From the NCBI GenBank assembly GCA_051744345.1, contig JBNJCW010000001.1, positions 1 to 64,000 on the forward strand: 64,000 bases of DNA, in the 5' to 3' direction. The stretch comes from Halolacustris sp051744345 (lineage in GTDB: Bacteria; Actinomycetota; Humimicrobiia; Humimicrobiales; Humimicrobiaceae). Numbering within the stretch: the first letter of the stretch is position 1; every line of letters starts with the position of its first letter. Below the pieces are notes generated by a model. It had not been told where the DNA came from, did no database searches, and saw only the letters and a program-made list of their open reading frames with translations. Shown here piece after piece: positions 23,147 through 32,900 of the stretch. Made by a program: the position numbers and the translations under genes.

Positions 23147-25720
23147 CTATTTTATTATCTCTATGAATTTTTTCACCAGCTGGGGGTCAAACTGGATACC
23201 TGAAAACCTGAGCAGTTCATCCATTGCTTCCTTTTTGGTTACCGGTTTCTTGTAGGGCCTTCCGTTGACCATCACATCATAAGCATCAATGATACTTATA
23301 ATCCTTGAGGTTATGGGTATCTCTGTGCCCTTAAGGCCTTTGGGATAACCGCTTCCGTCCCACCATTCATGGTGGCAGAGTATGCCATTGGCTATATGGG
23401 AGAGCTGTTTGGATGATTTGGCAATACGGTAGCCTATCTGGGTGTGAGTTTTAACCTTGCCCCATTCCTTACCCGAGAGTTTTGTGTTCTTTTCAAGTAT
23501 ATCCTCGGGAATGGCAATCTTTCCTATGTCATGGAGGGAGGAAAGCAGAACCAGTTCATCTATCTGATTTGAGTCAAGGCCTATAGACCTTCCCAGCCTT
23601 ACCGCCAGCTTCTCCAGCCGGTGGGCATGCTCTTCTGTTTCATTGCTTTTTTCCCAAAGTGACCTTTGCAGGGAGGAAATTATTGAGCTGGATATGGATT
23701 TTTTTTGTACCAGTTTCTGCCGGTCCATCCTCTTTTCTGCTTCCTTTATTATATCTTCTATTTTCTGCCGGGGATTTTCTTTGGTGGCGATTCCTAAAGC
23801 CAGACTGTTCTGCAGTTTCTTGTCTTTTGTTTTCTCTACCTCTCTTATTATCCTCTGTTTGATGCTTAGAGCATCGGTTCCGCTGGTACTGGAAAAAAGT
23901 ATGGCAAATTCATCCCCGCCCCATCTTGCCAGTATATCGCCGTATCTGCAGACACTCCGGAGTAAATCAGCTACCTCTTTGAGCACCTGGTTACCGTATT
24001 CAAAACCGAAGGCGTCATTGATAAGCTTAAGGCCGTTTATGTCGATTATAAAGAAGGAAAGGGGAAGATACCTTTTATAATCCAGTCTTTTTAACTCTTC
24101 TTCAAAATAAGCGCGGTTATAAAGGCCTGTCTGGTAGTCATGGAATTTAAGGTACTGTATCCTGGTCTGATCCCTGTAGCTCTTAATGGCATTGACAAAA
24201 ATATTGCCGGCTACCCTTATAAGTGATTTATCTTCCGTGTTCCAGTCTTTGGTATTCCTTAGGGTTTCAAAGCCAAGACATCCCAGCAGTTTATTACCCA
24301 TATAGAGGGGCAGTATTAACAATGATTTGGTGTTTTTGCTTATTTCTTTCCTGAACCTTTCTTCTGTTTCAGAAAGGTTTTCTAATTCAAACATATCCTT
24401 TATGTCAATTTCCTCAAAACCGGATAAAAATTCAATCAGCCACCAATTTTGTGGAGATTTAATTTCCTCCAGCAGGGGGGATGCAGGCAGGTTGTTTTTT
24501 CTGTATTCCCACAGTTTGTCAATTTTTTTATTCTCCAGTAAAAAAAGATAACCCCTGTCAACACCGGTAAATATTGTTATTTTTTTTAAAGCAGAATCAA
24601 ATTCTTTATTTATATCAAAGCTTGTTCCGGCAAAATTTGCCGATATATTGGAAATTAGTTTAGAGAACTCGTACCTTTCTTTGAGAAAATTTTCAGTCTT
24701 TTTTCTTTCCGTAATGTCCCTTAGCATTATAATAGAAGCAGTTTTTTCTCCGGTGTGGTCTTTATAGTTGAAGGTATCCAGTTCATAAAATTTCTTAATT
24801 CTTTTATTTTCTTCAACAAACACCTTCTCTATCTCTGTTTTGGGGCCAATAAGAGGCCAGATATCGGTTTTATTAAGACTTAAGCCGACTACATCCTGTT
24901 TTCTGTCAATACCTATTATTTCTTTGGCCAAGGGGTTTATATCCAAAATCCTGTATTTTTTATCGGTTACAAGTATGCCGTCCCTCATGTTTTCAATCAG
25001 CGCATTCCTGGTAATGGGTACAATCTCCCCGAGCTTTAACCTGGTGATGCCAAGAAGCATAATTATTATGCTGCCGGTAAGGGAAAGGGGGGTGAAATCC
25101 ATATAGTTTACCGGCCCTATATTCAAGAAATAAGCTATATTGGCCGCAATGGGAAGGGTTAATATCATTAGCAAAAATACAGCCTGCCTCTTGTAAAACT
25201 TTATGGAGGTAGCCAGAAGCCTGATAAGGTAGAAGTAGCTAACAAACATCAGAATATATATATAGGAAACCCATATCCAGAAGAAGAGACCGTAGTCTTT
25301 TCTAAGCAGCAAAAGCTCGGTTGTGGCAATAAGCTCATAGTTTGTCACTATCAGGTTATGGTAGGCATTGGTAAAATCAAGCACAACCCCTGCTGCAGGA
25401 ATTATCGACAGCAATAAAATCTTACCCGGGTTTATCTTAGCAGATCTACCCGTGTATTGCAGGGTGAATATAAAAAAGGCTATCGGAACTATAGCGATTC
25501 CAAATGATGACACCTGGTTAAAAAATATTTTCTGCCCCATACTTTTACTTGCAAGCTCCAGGGTGTTTGAGGCCAGCCAAATAAAGGCGCCGGAAGATAG
25601 CAGAATTAGTATCCTGTAGTTAAAGGAGGGCCTGTATGCATACACATAGAGAATAAATACCAGTATGCATATGATACCCATTATCATGGGAATGATGTAT
25701 GGTGAAAACTGTAATTCCAT
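23147..25720 (-). CDS. Membrane sensor with PAS, GAF, GGDEF and HD-GYP domains (c-di-GMP synthesis and breakdown)
   Basis: An 857-residue signalling protein. Residues about 1-225 hold seven or so membrane helices of the histidine-kinase 7TM type; about 235-350 a PAS domain (ENMRDGILVTD, then DITERKK); about 365-515 a GAF domain; about 520-665 a GGDEF domain; about 675-857 an HD-GYP domain. The GGDEF active site reads RWGGDEFAIL, and RYGD five residues upstream is a proper inhibitory RxxD I-site. HD-GYP has LHDIGKIAIPE and HHEWWDGSGYPKG, complete. So both cyclase and phosphodiesterase are probably active, with membrane input setting the balance. It lies alone, divergent from pyrR. Confidence 0.88.
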   Translation of the reverse strand: MELQFSPYIIPMIMGIICILVFILYVYAYRPSFNYRILILLSSGAFIWLASNTLELASKSMGQKIFFNQVSSFGIAIVPIAFFIFTLQYTGRSAKINPGKILLLSIIPAAGVVLDFTNAYHNLIVTNYELIATTELLLLRKDYGLFFWIWVSYIYILMFVSYFYLIRLLATSIKFYKRQAVFLLMILTLPIAANIAYFLNIGPVNYMDFTPLSLTGSIIIMLLGITRLKLGEIVPITRNALIENMRDGILVTDKKYRILDINPLAKEIIGIDRKQDVVGLSLNKTDIWPLIGPKTEIEKVFVEENKRIKKFYELDTFNYKDHTGEKTASIIMLRDITERKKTENFLKERYEFSKLISNISANFAGTSFDINKEFDSALKKITIFTGVDRGYLFLLENKKIDKLWEYRKNNLPASPLLEEIKSPQNWWLIEFLSGFEEIDIKDMFELENLSETEERFRKEISKNTKSLLILPLYMGNKLLGCLGFETLRNTKDWNTEDKSLIRVAGNIFVNAIKSYRDQTRIQYLKFHDYQTGLYNRAYFEEELKRLDYKRYLPLSFFIIDINGLKLINDAFGFEYGNQVLKEVADLLRSVCRYGDILARWGGDEFAILFSSTSGTDALSIKQRIIREVEKTKDKKLQNSLALGIATKENPRQKIEDIIKEAEKRMDRQKLVQKKSISSSIISSLQRSLWEKSNETEEHAHRLEKLAVRLGRSIGLDSNQIDELVLLSSLHDIGKIAIPEDILEKNTKLSGKEWGKVKTHTQIGYRIAKSSKQLSHIANGILCHHEWWDGSGYPKGLKGTEIPITSRIISIIDAYDVMVNGRPYKKPVTKKEAMDELLRFSGIQFDPQLVKKFIEIIK

Positions 25721-25868
25721 ATATCAATATAATTTGATATTTATGTCTAGATTATAGTATTATTTTTATATTAAGTAAAACATACTTATATTAATCGGTT
25801 AAAATTTCAACAATTTTTGCAAACAATTTAATAATAATGCAGGAAAAAGGGGAAAATTTAAATTTGCA
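25721..25868. other. Intergenic region between sensor gene and pyr leader
   Basis: AT-rich DNA between the divergent sensor gene (start 25720) and the pyr promoter. I see no gene or repeat in it; it presumably contains the sensor promoter. Confidence 0.5.
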
Positions 25869-25869
25869 C

Positions 25870-25898
25870 TTGTTTTTTATTTAGAAATTTCATATATT
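25870..25898 (+). promoter_or_regulatory. Candidate pyr operon promoter
   Basis: TTGTTT at 25870-25875 and TATATT at 25893-25898 are separated by 17 bases. A transcript from here would start near 25905 and include the whole PyrR-binding hairpin and attenuator. Confidence 0.5.
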
Positions 25899-25918
25899 AG
25901 AAAAGGAAAAAATGTAAA

Positions 25919-25949
25919 CCTTTAAAATAGTCCAGAGAGACTAAAAAGG
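25919..25949 (+). promoter_or_regulatory. PyrR-binding anti-antiterminator hairpin
   Basis: AGTCCAGAGAGACT at 25929-25942 matches the classical PyrR RNA-binding consensus ARUCCAGAGAGGYU at 13 of 14 positions. The stem is TAGT/ACTA, extended by TTT/AAA and CC/GG across a purine bulge, with CCAGAGAG as the terminal loop, as in Bacillus. When UMP or UTP is plentiful, PyrR binds here and lets the downstream terminator form; with low UMP, an alternative fold allows readthrough. The alternative antiterminator fold could not be drawn with confidence. Confidence 0.8.
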
Positions 25950-25990
25950 GAAAAAGTGGAAAATAAAATAATTAAATACAGGAGCAAAGG

Positions 25991-26023
25991 ACCTTCTTGC
26001 GGTATTGGCAGGGAGGTTTTTTT
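25991..26023 (+). terminator. Intrinsic attenuator before pyrR
   Basis: ACCTTCTTGC (25991-26000) pairs with GCAGGGAGGT (26008-26017) in ten consecutive pairs (two G-U) across a seven-base loop, followed at once by a run of Ts to 26023. This is a full rho-independent terminator sitting between the PyrR hairpin and the pyrR gene, so it must be regulated rather than constitutive. Confidence 0.85.
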
Positions 26024-26029
26024 ATAGCT

Positions 26030-26566
26030 ATGAGGGAAAAAGCCTTGGTGATGGGCCCTGAAGATATAGTCAGGGTGCTAAAAAGAATATCCCATGAAAT
26101 ACTCGAAAGGAACAAGGGCTGCAAGAACCTGGTATTTGTAGGCATACAGAAAAGGGGGATCCCCCTGGCCAGAAGAATAGCAGACAATATCAAATCATTG
26201 GAGAACCAAAAAATACCGGTGGGAAAACTGGATATAACTTTCTACAGGGATGATATAGGGGAAAATATTAAATCTGATATACAGATTACGGATATACCTT
26301 TTGACATAAAGGACAGGGACATAATACTGGTAGATGATGTCCTTTTTACCGGCAGGACCATAAGGGCGGCCATGGATGCAATAATTGACATGGGAAGGCC
26401 AAGGAGCATACAGCTGGTAGTTCTTATAGACCGCGGCCACAGGGAGTTACCCATCAGGGCAGATTATGTGGGAAAAAACATACCTACATCCCTTGAAGAG
26501 TTTATTGATGTAAAGATAAGCGAGGTTGATGGTACCGATAAGGTAACTATTTGCAGCAACCGATAG
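26030..26566 (+). CDS. pyrR: Bifunctional pyr operon regulator / uracil phosphoribosyltransferase
   Basis: A 178-residue PyrR. The PRPP-binding loop IILVDDVLFTGRTIRAA (near residue 100) and VGIQKRGIPLA (near 42) with LDITFYRDD are diagnostic. PyrR binds the pyr leader RNA in the presence of UMP and attenuates the operon; it also makes UMP from uracil. ATG 26030 is the family-consistent start, even though the nearest ribosome-site-like GGGAGG (26011-26016) is 13 bases upstream and lies in the attenuator stem, which may also restrict translation. A TTG at 25997 would add eleven residues but falls within the terminator. Leads pyrBC. Confidence 0.92.
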   Translation: MREKALVMGPEDIVRVLKRISHEILERNKGCKNLVFVGIQKRGIPLARRIADNIKSLENQKIPVGKLDITFYRDDIGENIKSDIQITDIPFDIKDRDIILVDDVLFTGRTIRAAMDAIIDMGRPRSIQLVVLIDRGHRELPIRADYVGKNIPTSLEEFIDVKISEVDGTDKVTICSNR

Positions 26567-26581
26567 GAAGGAAAGTAAACA

Positions 26582-27520
26582 GTGCTAACTGACAGGAGCC
26601 TGCTAAGGACAGAAGACCTTAGCTTGGAAGAAATAGAGCTGGTGCTAAAGAATGCGGATTCTTTTCTGGAAATAATGGAGAGGAAGGTAAAAAAAGTTCC
26701 TACATTGAGGGGCAAAACAATTGCCAATATATTTTTTGAGCCCAGCACAAGGACCCGCAATTCCTTTGAGATAGCTGCCAAAAGGCTAAGCGCTGATATG
26801 ATTAATTTTTCTGCGTCTACCAGCAGCTTAAAAAAAGGCGAATCAATAATGGATACCATAGAGACCATTATTGCCATGAAGGTAAACCTTCTTGTAATCC
26901 GGCATGGGCACAGCGGGGTCCTTGATTTAGTAGCTAAAAAGGTTAGCGTACCTATAATAAATGCAGGGGACGGGAAAAACCAGCATCCTACCCAGGCGCT
27001 CCTGGACATATATACCATAAAAAAAATATTCGGCAGGCTTGAAGGCCTAAAGGTAGCTATTGTTGGTGATTTTATTAACAGCAGGGTAGCCAGGTCCAAT
27101 GTGGAAATGTTTTCCAGGGCGGGCATGGAGGTGGCTGTTGTTGCCCCGTCCATGCTGCTGCCACCCGAGGATACTGTGCTGGGTGTCAGGACGGCAGCAG
27201 ATATAGACAGGGTGGTTGAAGATGTGGATGTCCTTTATATGTTAAGGATGCAGTTTGAAAGGCAGCAGAGGAAATTCTATCCATCGGTAAGGGAGTATAA
27301 CCGTTTTTTGGGCCTGAACCTGCAGAGATTAAACAGGATGAAAGAAGATGCGGTGGTGATGCATCCCGGACCGGTTAACCGGGGGATTGAAATAAGTGAA
27401 GAGGTAATGGATTCTGCCGGAAGGAATGGGAGGCTGGTAATACCCAACCAGGTAACCCACGGGGTAGCCATAAGGATGGCGCTTCTTTATTTAATTTTAA
27501 GCCAGCAAGAGGAATCATGA
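26582..27520 (+). CDS. pyrB: Aspartate carbamoyltransferase catalytic chain
   Basis: A 312-residue catalytic chain condensing carbamoyl phosphate with aspartate. EPSTRTRNSFE begins near residue 53 (carbamoyl phosphate site); HPTQALLD near residue 138 and MHPGPVNRG near 260 complete the active site. GTG 26582 follows GGAAGGAAAG. No pyrI regulatory chain is present, as in Gram-positive operons. Its stop overlaps the pyrC start (ATGA). Confidence 0.94.
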   Translation: MLTDRSLLRTEDLSLEEIELVLKNADSFLEIMERKVKKVPTLRGKTIANIFFEPSTRTRNSFEIAAKRLSADMINFSASTSSLKKGESIMDTIETIIAMKVNLLVIRHGHSGVLDLVAKKVSVPIINAGDGKNQHPTQALLDIYTIKKIFGRLEGLKVAIVGDFINSRVARSNVEMFSRAGMEVAVVAPSMLLPPEDTVLGVRTAADIDRVVEDVDVLYMLRMQFERQQRKFYPSVREYNRFLGLNLQRLNRMKEDAVVMHPGPVNRGIEISEEVMDSAGRNGRLVIPNQVTHGVAIRMALLYLILSQQEES

Positions 27521-28812
27521 AAAAAATACTAGGTACCAGGGATATGCTTATAAAAAATGCAGCCGTGATTGACCCCTACACCGATGGTGACTACACCTCG
27601 GATATACTGATAGAGGAGGGCCGTATAAAGGAGATAGCAGAGGGTATAAAAGAATCAAATAATGTTTTGGAAATCGATGCTTCCGGATGCATTATATCGC
27701 CGGGGCTTGTAGATATGCATGTACACTTAAGGGATCCCGGAGATGATAAGGAGGAAGACATAGAAAGCGGGGTCAGGTCAGCCCTGGCGGGGGGCTTTGT
27801 GGCTGTTGCCACCATGCCCAATACGCAGCCGGCTGTTGACAGCCCTTCCCTGATAGAATATATACTTGGGCAGGCCGGAAAAAATGATTTTAAGATACTT
27901 CCGGTGGCAGCTATAACCAAAGAGCTCAGGGGTCTGGAGATTACCGAGATGGGCCTTCTTTCTGAAAGAGGGGCAGCGGCCTTTTCAGATGACGGGAAAT
28001 GTGTGGCTGACGCCAGGCTGATGTATGAGGCAATGCGTTACTCTGGCCAGTTTTCCTCACTCCTTATACTGCATGAAGAGGAATACGGTTTCACCCAGGA
28101 CGGGCTCGTTCACGAGGGCTACTGGTCTAACAGGCTGGGCCTGGAAGGGATATCCCCGCTGGCCGAGGAGTTGATTATAGGCAGGGATATAATGCTGGCA
28201 AAAAAAACAGGGGCCAGAATCCATATAACCCACCTGAGCAGCAGGCGGTCAGTAGAAATGATAAGGCAGGCCAAAAGGCAAGGGGTTAATATAAGCTGTG
28301 ATGTAACCCCCCATCACCTCTATTTTAACCACAGCTGTCTTAAAACATTTAATACCAACTTTAAGGTTAAACCCCCCATAAGGGCAGAAGAGGACCAGGC
28401 TGCGCTGGTTGAAGGGTTAAAAGACGGTACCATTGATGCTATAGCCAGTGACCACGCTCCCCATCTTCTGGAAGAAAAAAATACCACCTTCCAGGATGCA
28501 CAGTTCGGGGCAATCGGCATGGAAACAGCTTTTAAGGCAGCGTATACCAAACTCTGCAGGGATGAAGGGATGGGCTTAAAACAGCTGATTAAATTAATGA
28601 CTGCGGCCCCTTCTAGCATACTTGGCATGGAGAGCATGGCCGTAGAGGAGGGAAATGAAGCAAACCTGGTGGTAATAGATACAGCCAAAAAGGAAAATAT
28701 CAAAAAAGAGTTCTTCTCTAAAAGCAAAAACTGCCCGTTTATAGGGCAGGAGCTTTACAGCAGGGTGCTTTATACCATAAACAATGGCAAATTATCTTAT
28801 GTAAGAGAGTGA
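27517..28812 (+). CDS. pyrC: Dihydroorotase
   Basis: A 431-residue class I dihydroorotase. The zinc-binding DMHVHLRDPG has its HxH at residues 68-70; IHITHLSSRRSVE, CDVTPHHLYF and AIASDHAPH supply further metal and catalytic residues. It closes carbamoyl-aspartate to dihydroorotate. ATG 27517 overlaps the pyrB stop; ATG 27544 would give the more usual MLIKNA start, nine residues shorter, so the exact start is uncertain. Confidence 0.93.
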   Translation: MKKILGTRDMLIKNAAVIDPYTDGDYTSDILIEEGRIKEIAEGIKESNNVLEIDASGCIISPGLVDMHVHLRDPGDDKEEDIESGVRSALAGGFVAVATMPNTQPAVDSPSLIEYILGQAGKNDFKILPVAAITKELRGLEITEMGLLSERGAAAFSDDGKCVADARLMYEAMRYSGQFSSLLILHEEEYGFTQDGLVHEGYWSNRLGLEGISPLAEELIIGRDIMLAKKTGARIHITHLSSRRSVEMIRQAKRQGVNISCDVTPHHLYFNHSCLKTFNTNFKVKPPIRAEEDQAALVEGLKDGTIDAIASDHAPHLLEEKNTTFQDAQFGAIGMETAFKAAYTKLCRDEGMGLKQLIKLMTAAPSSILGMESMAVEEGNEANLVVIDTAKKENIKKEFFSKSKNCPFIGQELYSRVLYTINNGKLSYVRE

Positions 28813-28818
28813 TCTATA

Positions 28819-29922
28819 TTGAAAAAAAATGCTATTTTGATCTTAGAGGACGGAAAGGTATTCGAAGGTAAAGGTTTTGGGTTCAGCGGAGAGGCTGTTG
28901 GTGAGGTTGTTTTTAACACCTCAATGACCGGGTACCAGGAGATACTTACCGATCCTTCATACTGTGAGCAGATCGTTAATATGACTTATCCTTTGATTGG
29001 AAATTATGGAATAAACAGCAAGGACATAGAATCAAAAAAAATACAGGCTAAAGGTTTTATAGTAAGGGAGTACAGCGAAACCTACAGCAACTGGCGGGCT
29101 GAAAGGAGCCTCCAGCAATACCTGGAGGAATCGAAAATAGTGGGCATAACCGAAGTTGATACCCGCCAGATTACCAGGCATGTAAGGGAGGAAGGGGCCA
29201 TGAAGGGAATAATTTCTACCCAGACCGATGATGTGGCCAGCCTAAGGGCAAAGATTGACCGCCATCCGGATATGATTGGGCGGGACCTGGCAGATTACGT
29301 AACCTGCAGCAAGCCGTATGTATATAATCCTAGGAAAAAAGATTATAAATACAGGGCAGTGGTATTGGATTACGGGGTGAAATTAAATATAATGAGGCAC
29401 CTGTCAAATATTGGTTTTCACCTGACTGTAGTTCCTGCCCGTACCAGCCCGGAAAAGGTACTGGCATATGAGCCGGATGGGATTGTACTTTCAAACGGAC
29501 CGGGGGATCCTTCAGCAGTTAGCTATGCTATTGAAAATATAAAGAAACTTATATCCAAAAAGCCTATATTTGGAATATGCCTGGGCCATCAGCTGCTGGC
29601 TCTTGCCCTGGGTGGCAAAACCTATAAGCTTAAATTCGGCCATCATGGGGCCAACCATCCGGTTAAGAATCTGGAAACCGGGAGGGTTGAAATTACTACC
29701 CAGAATCATGGCTTTTCCCTGGATATTGATTCACTTTCCAATATAAAGGAAACCGAGCACAGGATTACCCACATTAACTTAAATGATCAGACCATGGAAG
29801 GGGTGGATTATCCCGGCTTGAGCGCCTTTGCGGTGCAGTACCACCCGGAAGAAGGCCCGGGGCCCCACGACGGCCGCTATATCTTTGAAAAATTTGTAAA
29901 TATTATTGACAATTTCAAATAG
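28819..29922 (+). CDS. carA: Carbamoyl-phosphate synthase small (glutaminase) subunit
   Basis: A 367-residue amidotransferase subunit. The N-terminal half shows ILEDGKVFEGKGFG and FNTSMTGYQEILTDPSY; the C-terminal class I glutaminase has its nucleophile Cys254 in FGICLGHQLLALALGG, and His/Glu in VQYHPEEGPGPHD. It delivers ammonia to CarB. Start TTG 28819, with an AAGAGAG-like site ten bases before it; no better start exists, as ILILEDG begins a few residues later. Confidence 0.93.
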   Translation: MKKNAILILEDGKVFEGKGFGFSGEAVGEVVFNTSMTGYQEILTDPSYCEQIVNMTYPLIGNYGINSKDIESKKIQAKGFIVREYSETYSNWRAERSLQQYLEESKIVGITEVDTRQITRHVREEGAMKGIISTQTDDVASLRAKIDRHPDMIGRDLADYVTCSKPYVYNPRKKDYKYRAVVLDYGVKLNIMRHLSNIGFHLTVVPARTSPEKVLAYEPDGIVLSNGPGDPSAVSYAIENIKKLISKKPIFGICLGHQLLALALGGKTYKLKFGHHGANHPVKNLETGRVEITTQNHGFSLDIDSLSNIKETEHRITHINLNDQTMEGVDYPGLSAFAVQYHPEEGPGPHDGRYIFEKFVNIIDNFK

Positions 29923-29930
29923 GAAGGTTT

Positions 29931-32900
29931 ATGCCTAAGAGAAAAGACTTAAAAAAGATTATGATAATAGGTTCCGGCCCCATAATAATTGGGCAGGCAT
30001 GCGAGTTTGACTATTCCGGTACCCAGGGGTGCAAGGTTTTAAAGGAAGAGGGTTATAAGGTGGTGCTGGTAAACAGCAATCCGGCAACCATAATGACTGA
30101 TCCGGAATTTGCTGATAAAACCTATATAGAACCCCTTACTGTTGATTTTGTAAGAAAAATCATAAAGAAGGAAAGGCCTGACGGCCTGCTTCCAACCTTG
30201 GGCGGCCAGACAGGCTTAAATATTGCGGTAGCGCTGGATGAGCAGGGGGATCTGGACAGGTATGGAGTGGAGCTTTTGGGAGCAAATACAGAGGTTATAA
30301 ATAAAGCGGAGGATAGAAAGCTATTCAAGCAGGCCATGAGAGGCATAGGGCTGCATGTGCCTCCCAGCGGTTATGCCCACAGCCTGGAAGAGGCGCTTGC
30401 TTTCAGCCGCAAGCTTAAGTTTCCATTGGTGGTCAGGCCCAGCTTTACCCTGGGGGGACTGGGCGGCGGTGTTGCTTTTAATAAGGAAGAGTTTACAGAA
30501 ACGGTTATAAGGGGCCTTGACCTGTCTCCCATAGGGAGGGTGCTTATTGAAAAGTCTGTAGCAGGATGGAAAGAGTTTGAGCTGGAAGTAATGAGGGATA
30601 AGGCAGATAATGTGGTTATCGTATGTTCCATTGAGAACTTTGACCCCATGGGGGTACACACCGGAGACAGCATAACTGTAGCTCCTGCACAGACCCTTAC
30701 AGATAAAGAGTACCAGGAGATGCGCAATGCTTCATTGAAGATTATGAGGGAGATAGGTGTGGAGACCGGGGGTTCAAATATCCAGTTTGCCATCAACCCT
30801 AAAAATGGTAAGCTGGCTGTAATTGAGATGAACCCGAGGGTGTCCAGAAGCAGCGCTCTGGCTTCAAAAGCAACAGGTTTTCCCATTGCCAAAATTGCTG
30901 CAAAACTGGCTATAGGATATACTCTGGATGAGATACCCAATGATATAACCAAAAAGACCCCTGCATGTTTTGAGCCTTCCATAGACTATGTGGTAGTAAA
31001 ATTCCCGCGGTGGGCATTTGAAAAATTTCCTGAAACTGACCCCACGCTTACCACCAGAATGAAATCGGTGGGAGAGGCCATGGCTATAGGCAGGACCTTT
31101 AAAGAGGCTCTGCAGAAGGCAATCAGGTCGCTGGAAATTGACCGTTACGGGTTGGGTGCTGACGGATACAACAATATTGTAGGGGAGCTTCTAAATGATA
31201 AGCTCTCCGTTCCCAACCAGGACCGTATATTCTATATAAAGCATGCTTTTGAGATAGGCAAAAGCATTGAAGAAATTTTCAGTTATACCAAGATAGACCC
31301 GTGGTTCCTTTATAATATTAAGCAGCTGGTAGAGTTTGAGAAACAATTTATCCAAAAAGGCATAAAAGGATTAACCAGGGAAGGTCTCTGGGAAGCCAAA
31401 AGGATGGGGTATTCGGATATACAGATAGCCAGCCTCCTGGGGAGCTCAGAAGACAAGGTCCGGAGCCTCAGAAAACAGATGGGCATAAATACCACTTTTA
31501 AGACCGTGGATACCTGTGCTGCCGAATTTGAGGCTTATACCCCTTACTACTATTCAACCTATGAGACAGAAGATGAGATAAAGGATTCCAAAAAGGATAA
31601 AATAGTCATACTGGGCAGCGGCCCTAACAGGATAGGGCAGGGCATAGAATTTGACTACTGTTGCGTGCATGCCTCTTTTGCCCTTCACGAGGACGGTTAC
31701 GAGACCATAATGGTAAACTGTAATCCGGAAACGGTAAGTACGGACTACGACACATCTGACCGCCTTTATTTTGAGCCTTTAACCTTTGAGGATGTGATGA
31801 ATGTAATTGAAGCCGAAAAGCCTTACGGGGTAATAGTTCAGTTTGGAGGCCAGACTCCATTGAAGCTGGCCATAAGGCTCCAGGAGGCAGGAGTAAATAT
31901 ACTGGGCACTTCCCCTGACAGCATAGACCTTGCTGAGGACAGGAAAAGGTTCGGCGCCATGCTGCAGGATATGGGCATACCCCAGCCGGACAATGGAACT
32001 GCATTAAATATAGAAGAGGCCAAAGAGATTGGAAAAAAGATAGGGTACCCTGTGCTGGTGAGGCCGTCATATGTTTTGGGGGGAAGGGCAATGAGCATAG
32101 TCTATAATGAAAGCTCCCTTATAGATTATGTAAGGAATGCGGCGCTGGTTTCGCCTGACAAGCCAATACTGGTGGACAAATTCCTGGAGAGGGCTATTGA
32201 GGTTGATGTGGATGCTGTGTTTGATGGAGAGGAGATCTTTATAGGGGGGATAATGGAGCATATAGAAGAAGCAGGCATACACTCAGGAGACAGCGCCTGT
32301 GTTATTCCGCCTTTTACCTTGAGCGATGATACTATAGGCCTGCTAAGGGATTATACGTACAGGATAGCTAAGAAACTGGGGGTAAGAGGGCTGATAAACA
32401 TCCAGTATGCTATAAAAAATTCAGAGGTTTATGTATTGGAAGCTAACCCCAGGGCCTCAAGGACAATACCTTTTATCAGTAAATCCATAAATATTCCCCT
32501 GGCCAAGATTGCCTCCAGGGTTATGACCGGGAAAAAATTGAGCGAGCTTGATTTTGAGCGAAAGGATTCCACCAAGCTTGACTATTTCAGCATAAAAGAA
32601 GCGGTAATGCCGTTTAACCGTTTTCCGGGCATAGACACTGTGCTTGGCCCTGAAATGAAATCAACGGGTGAGGTAATGGGAATAGATACCAATTTCGGGG
32701 TAGCCTTTGCCAAATCCCAGATTGCCACCAACCAGAAATTCCCTACCTGTGGAACGGTGTTTATAAGCGTAAGCGACAGGGACAAGGAACATATTGTGGA
32801 TATAGCTAAAAGCTTTATGGACATGAATTTTAAAATAATTACCACCAAGGGCACCGGCGATTATCTGGAAAGCAAGCAGATTAAGTGTGATTCGGTTCTA

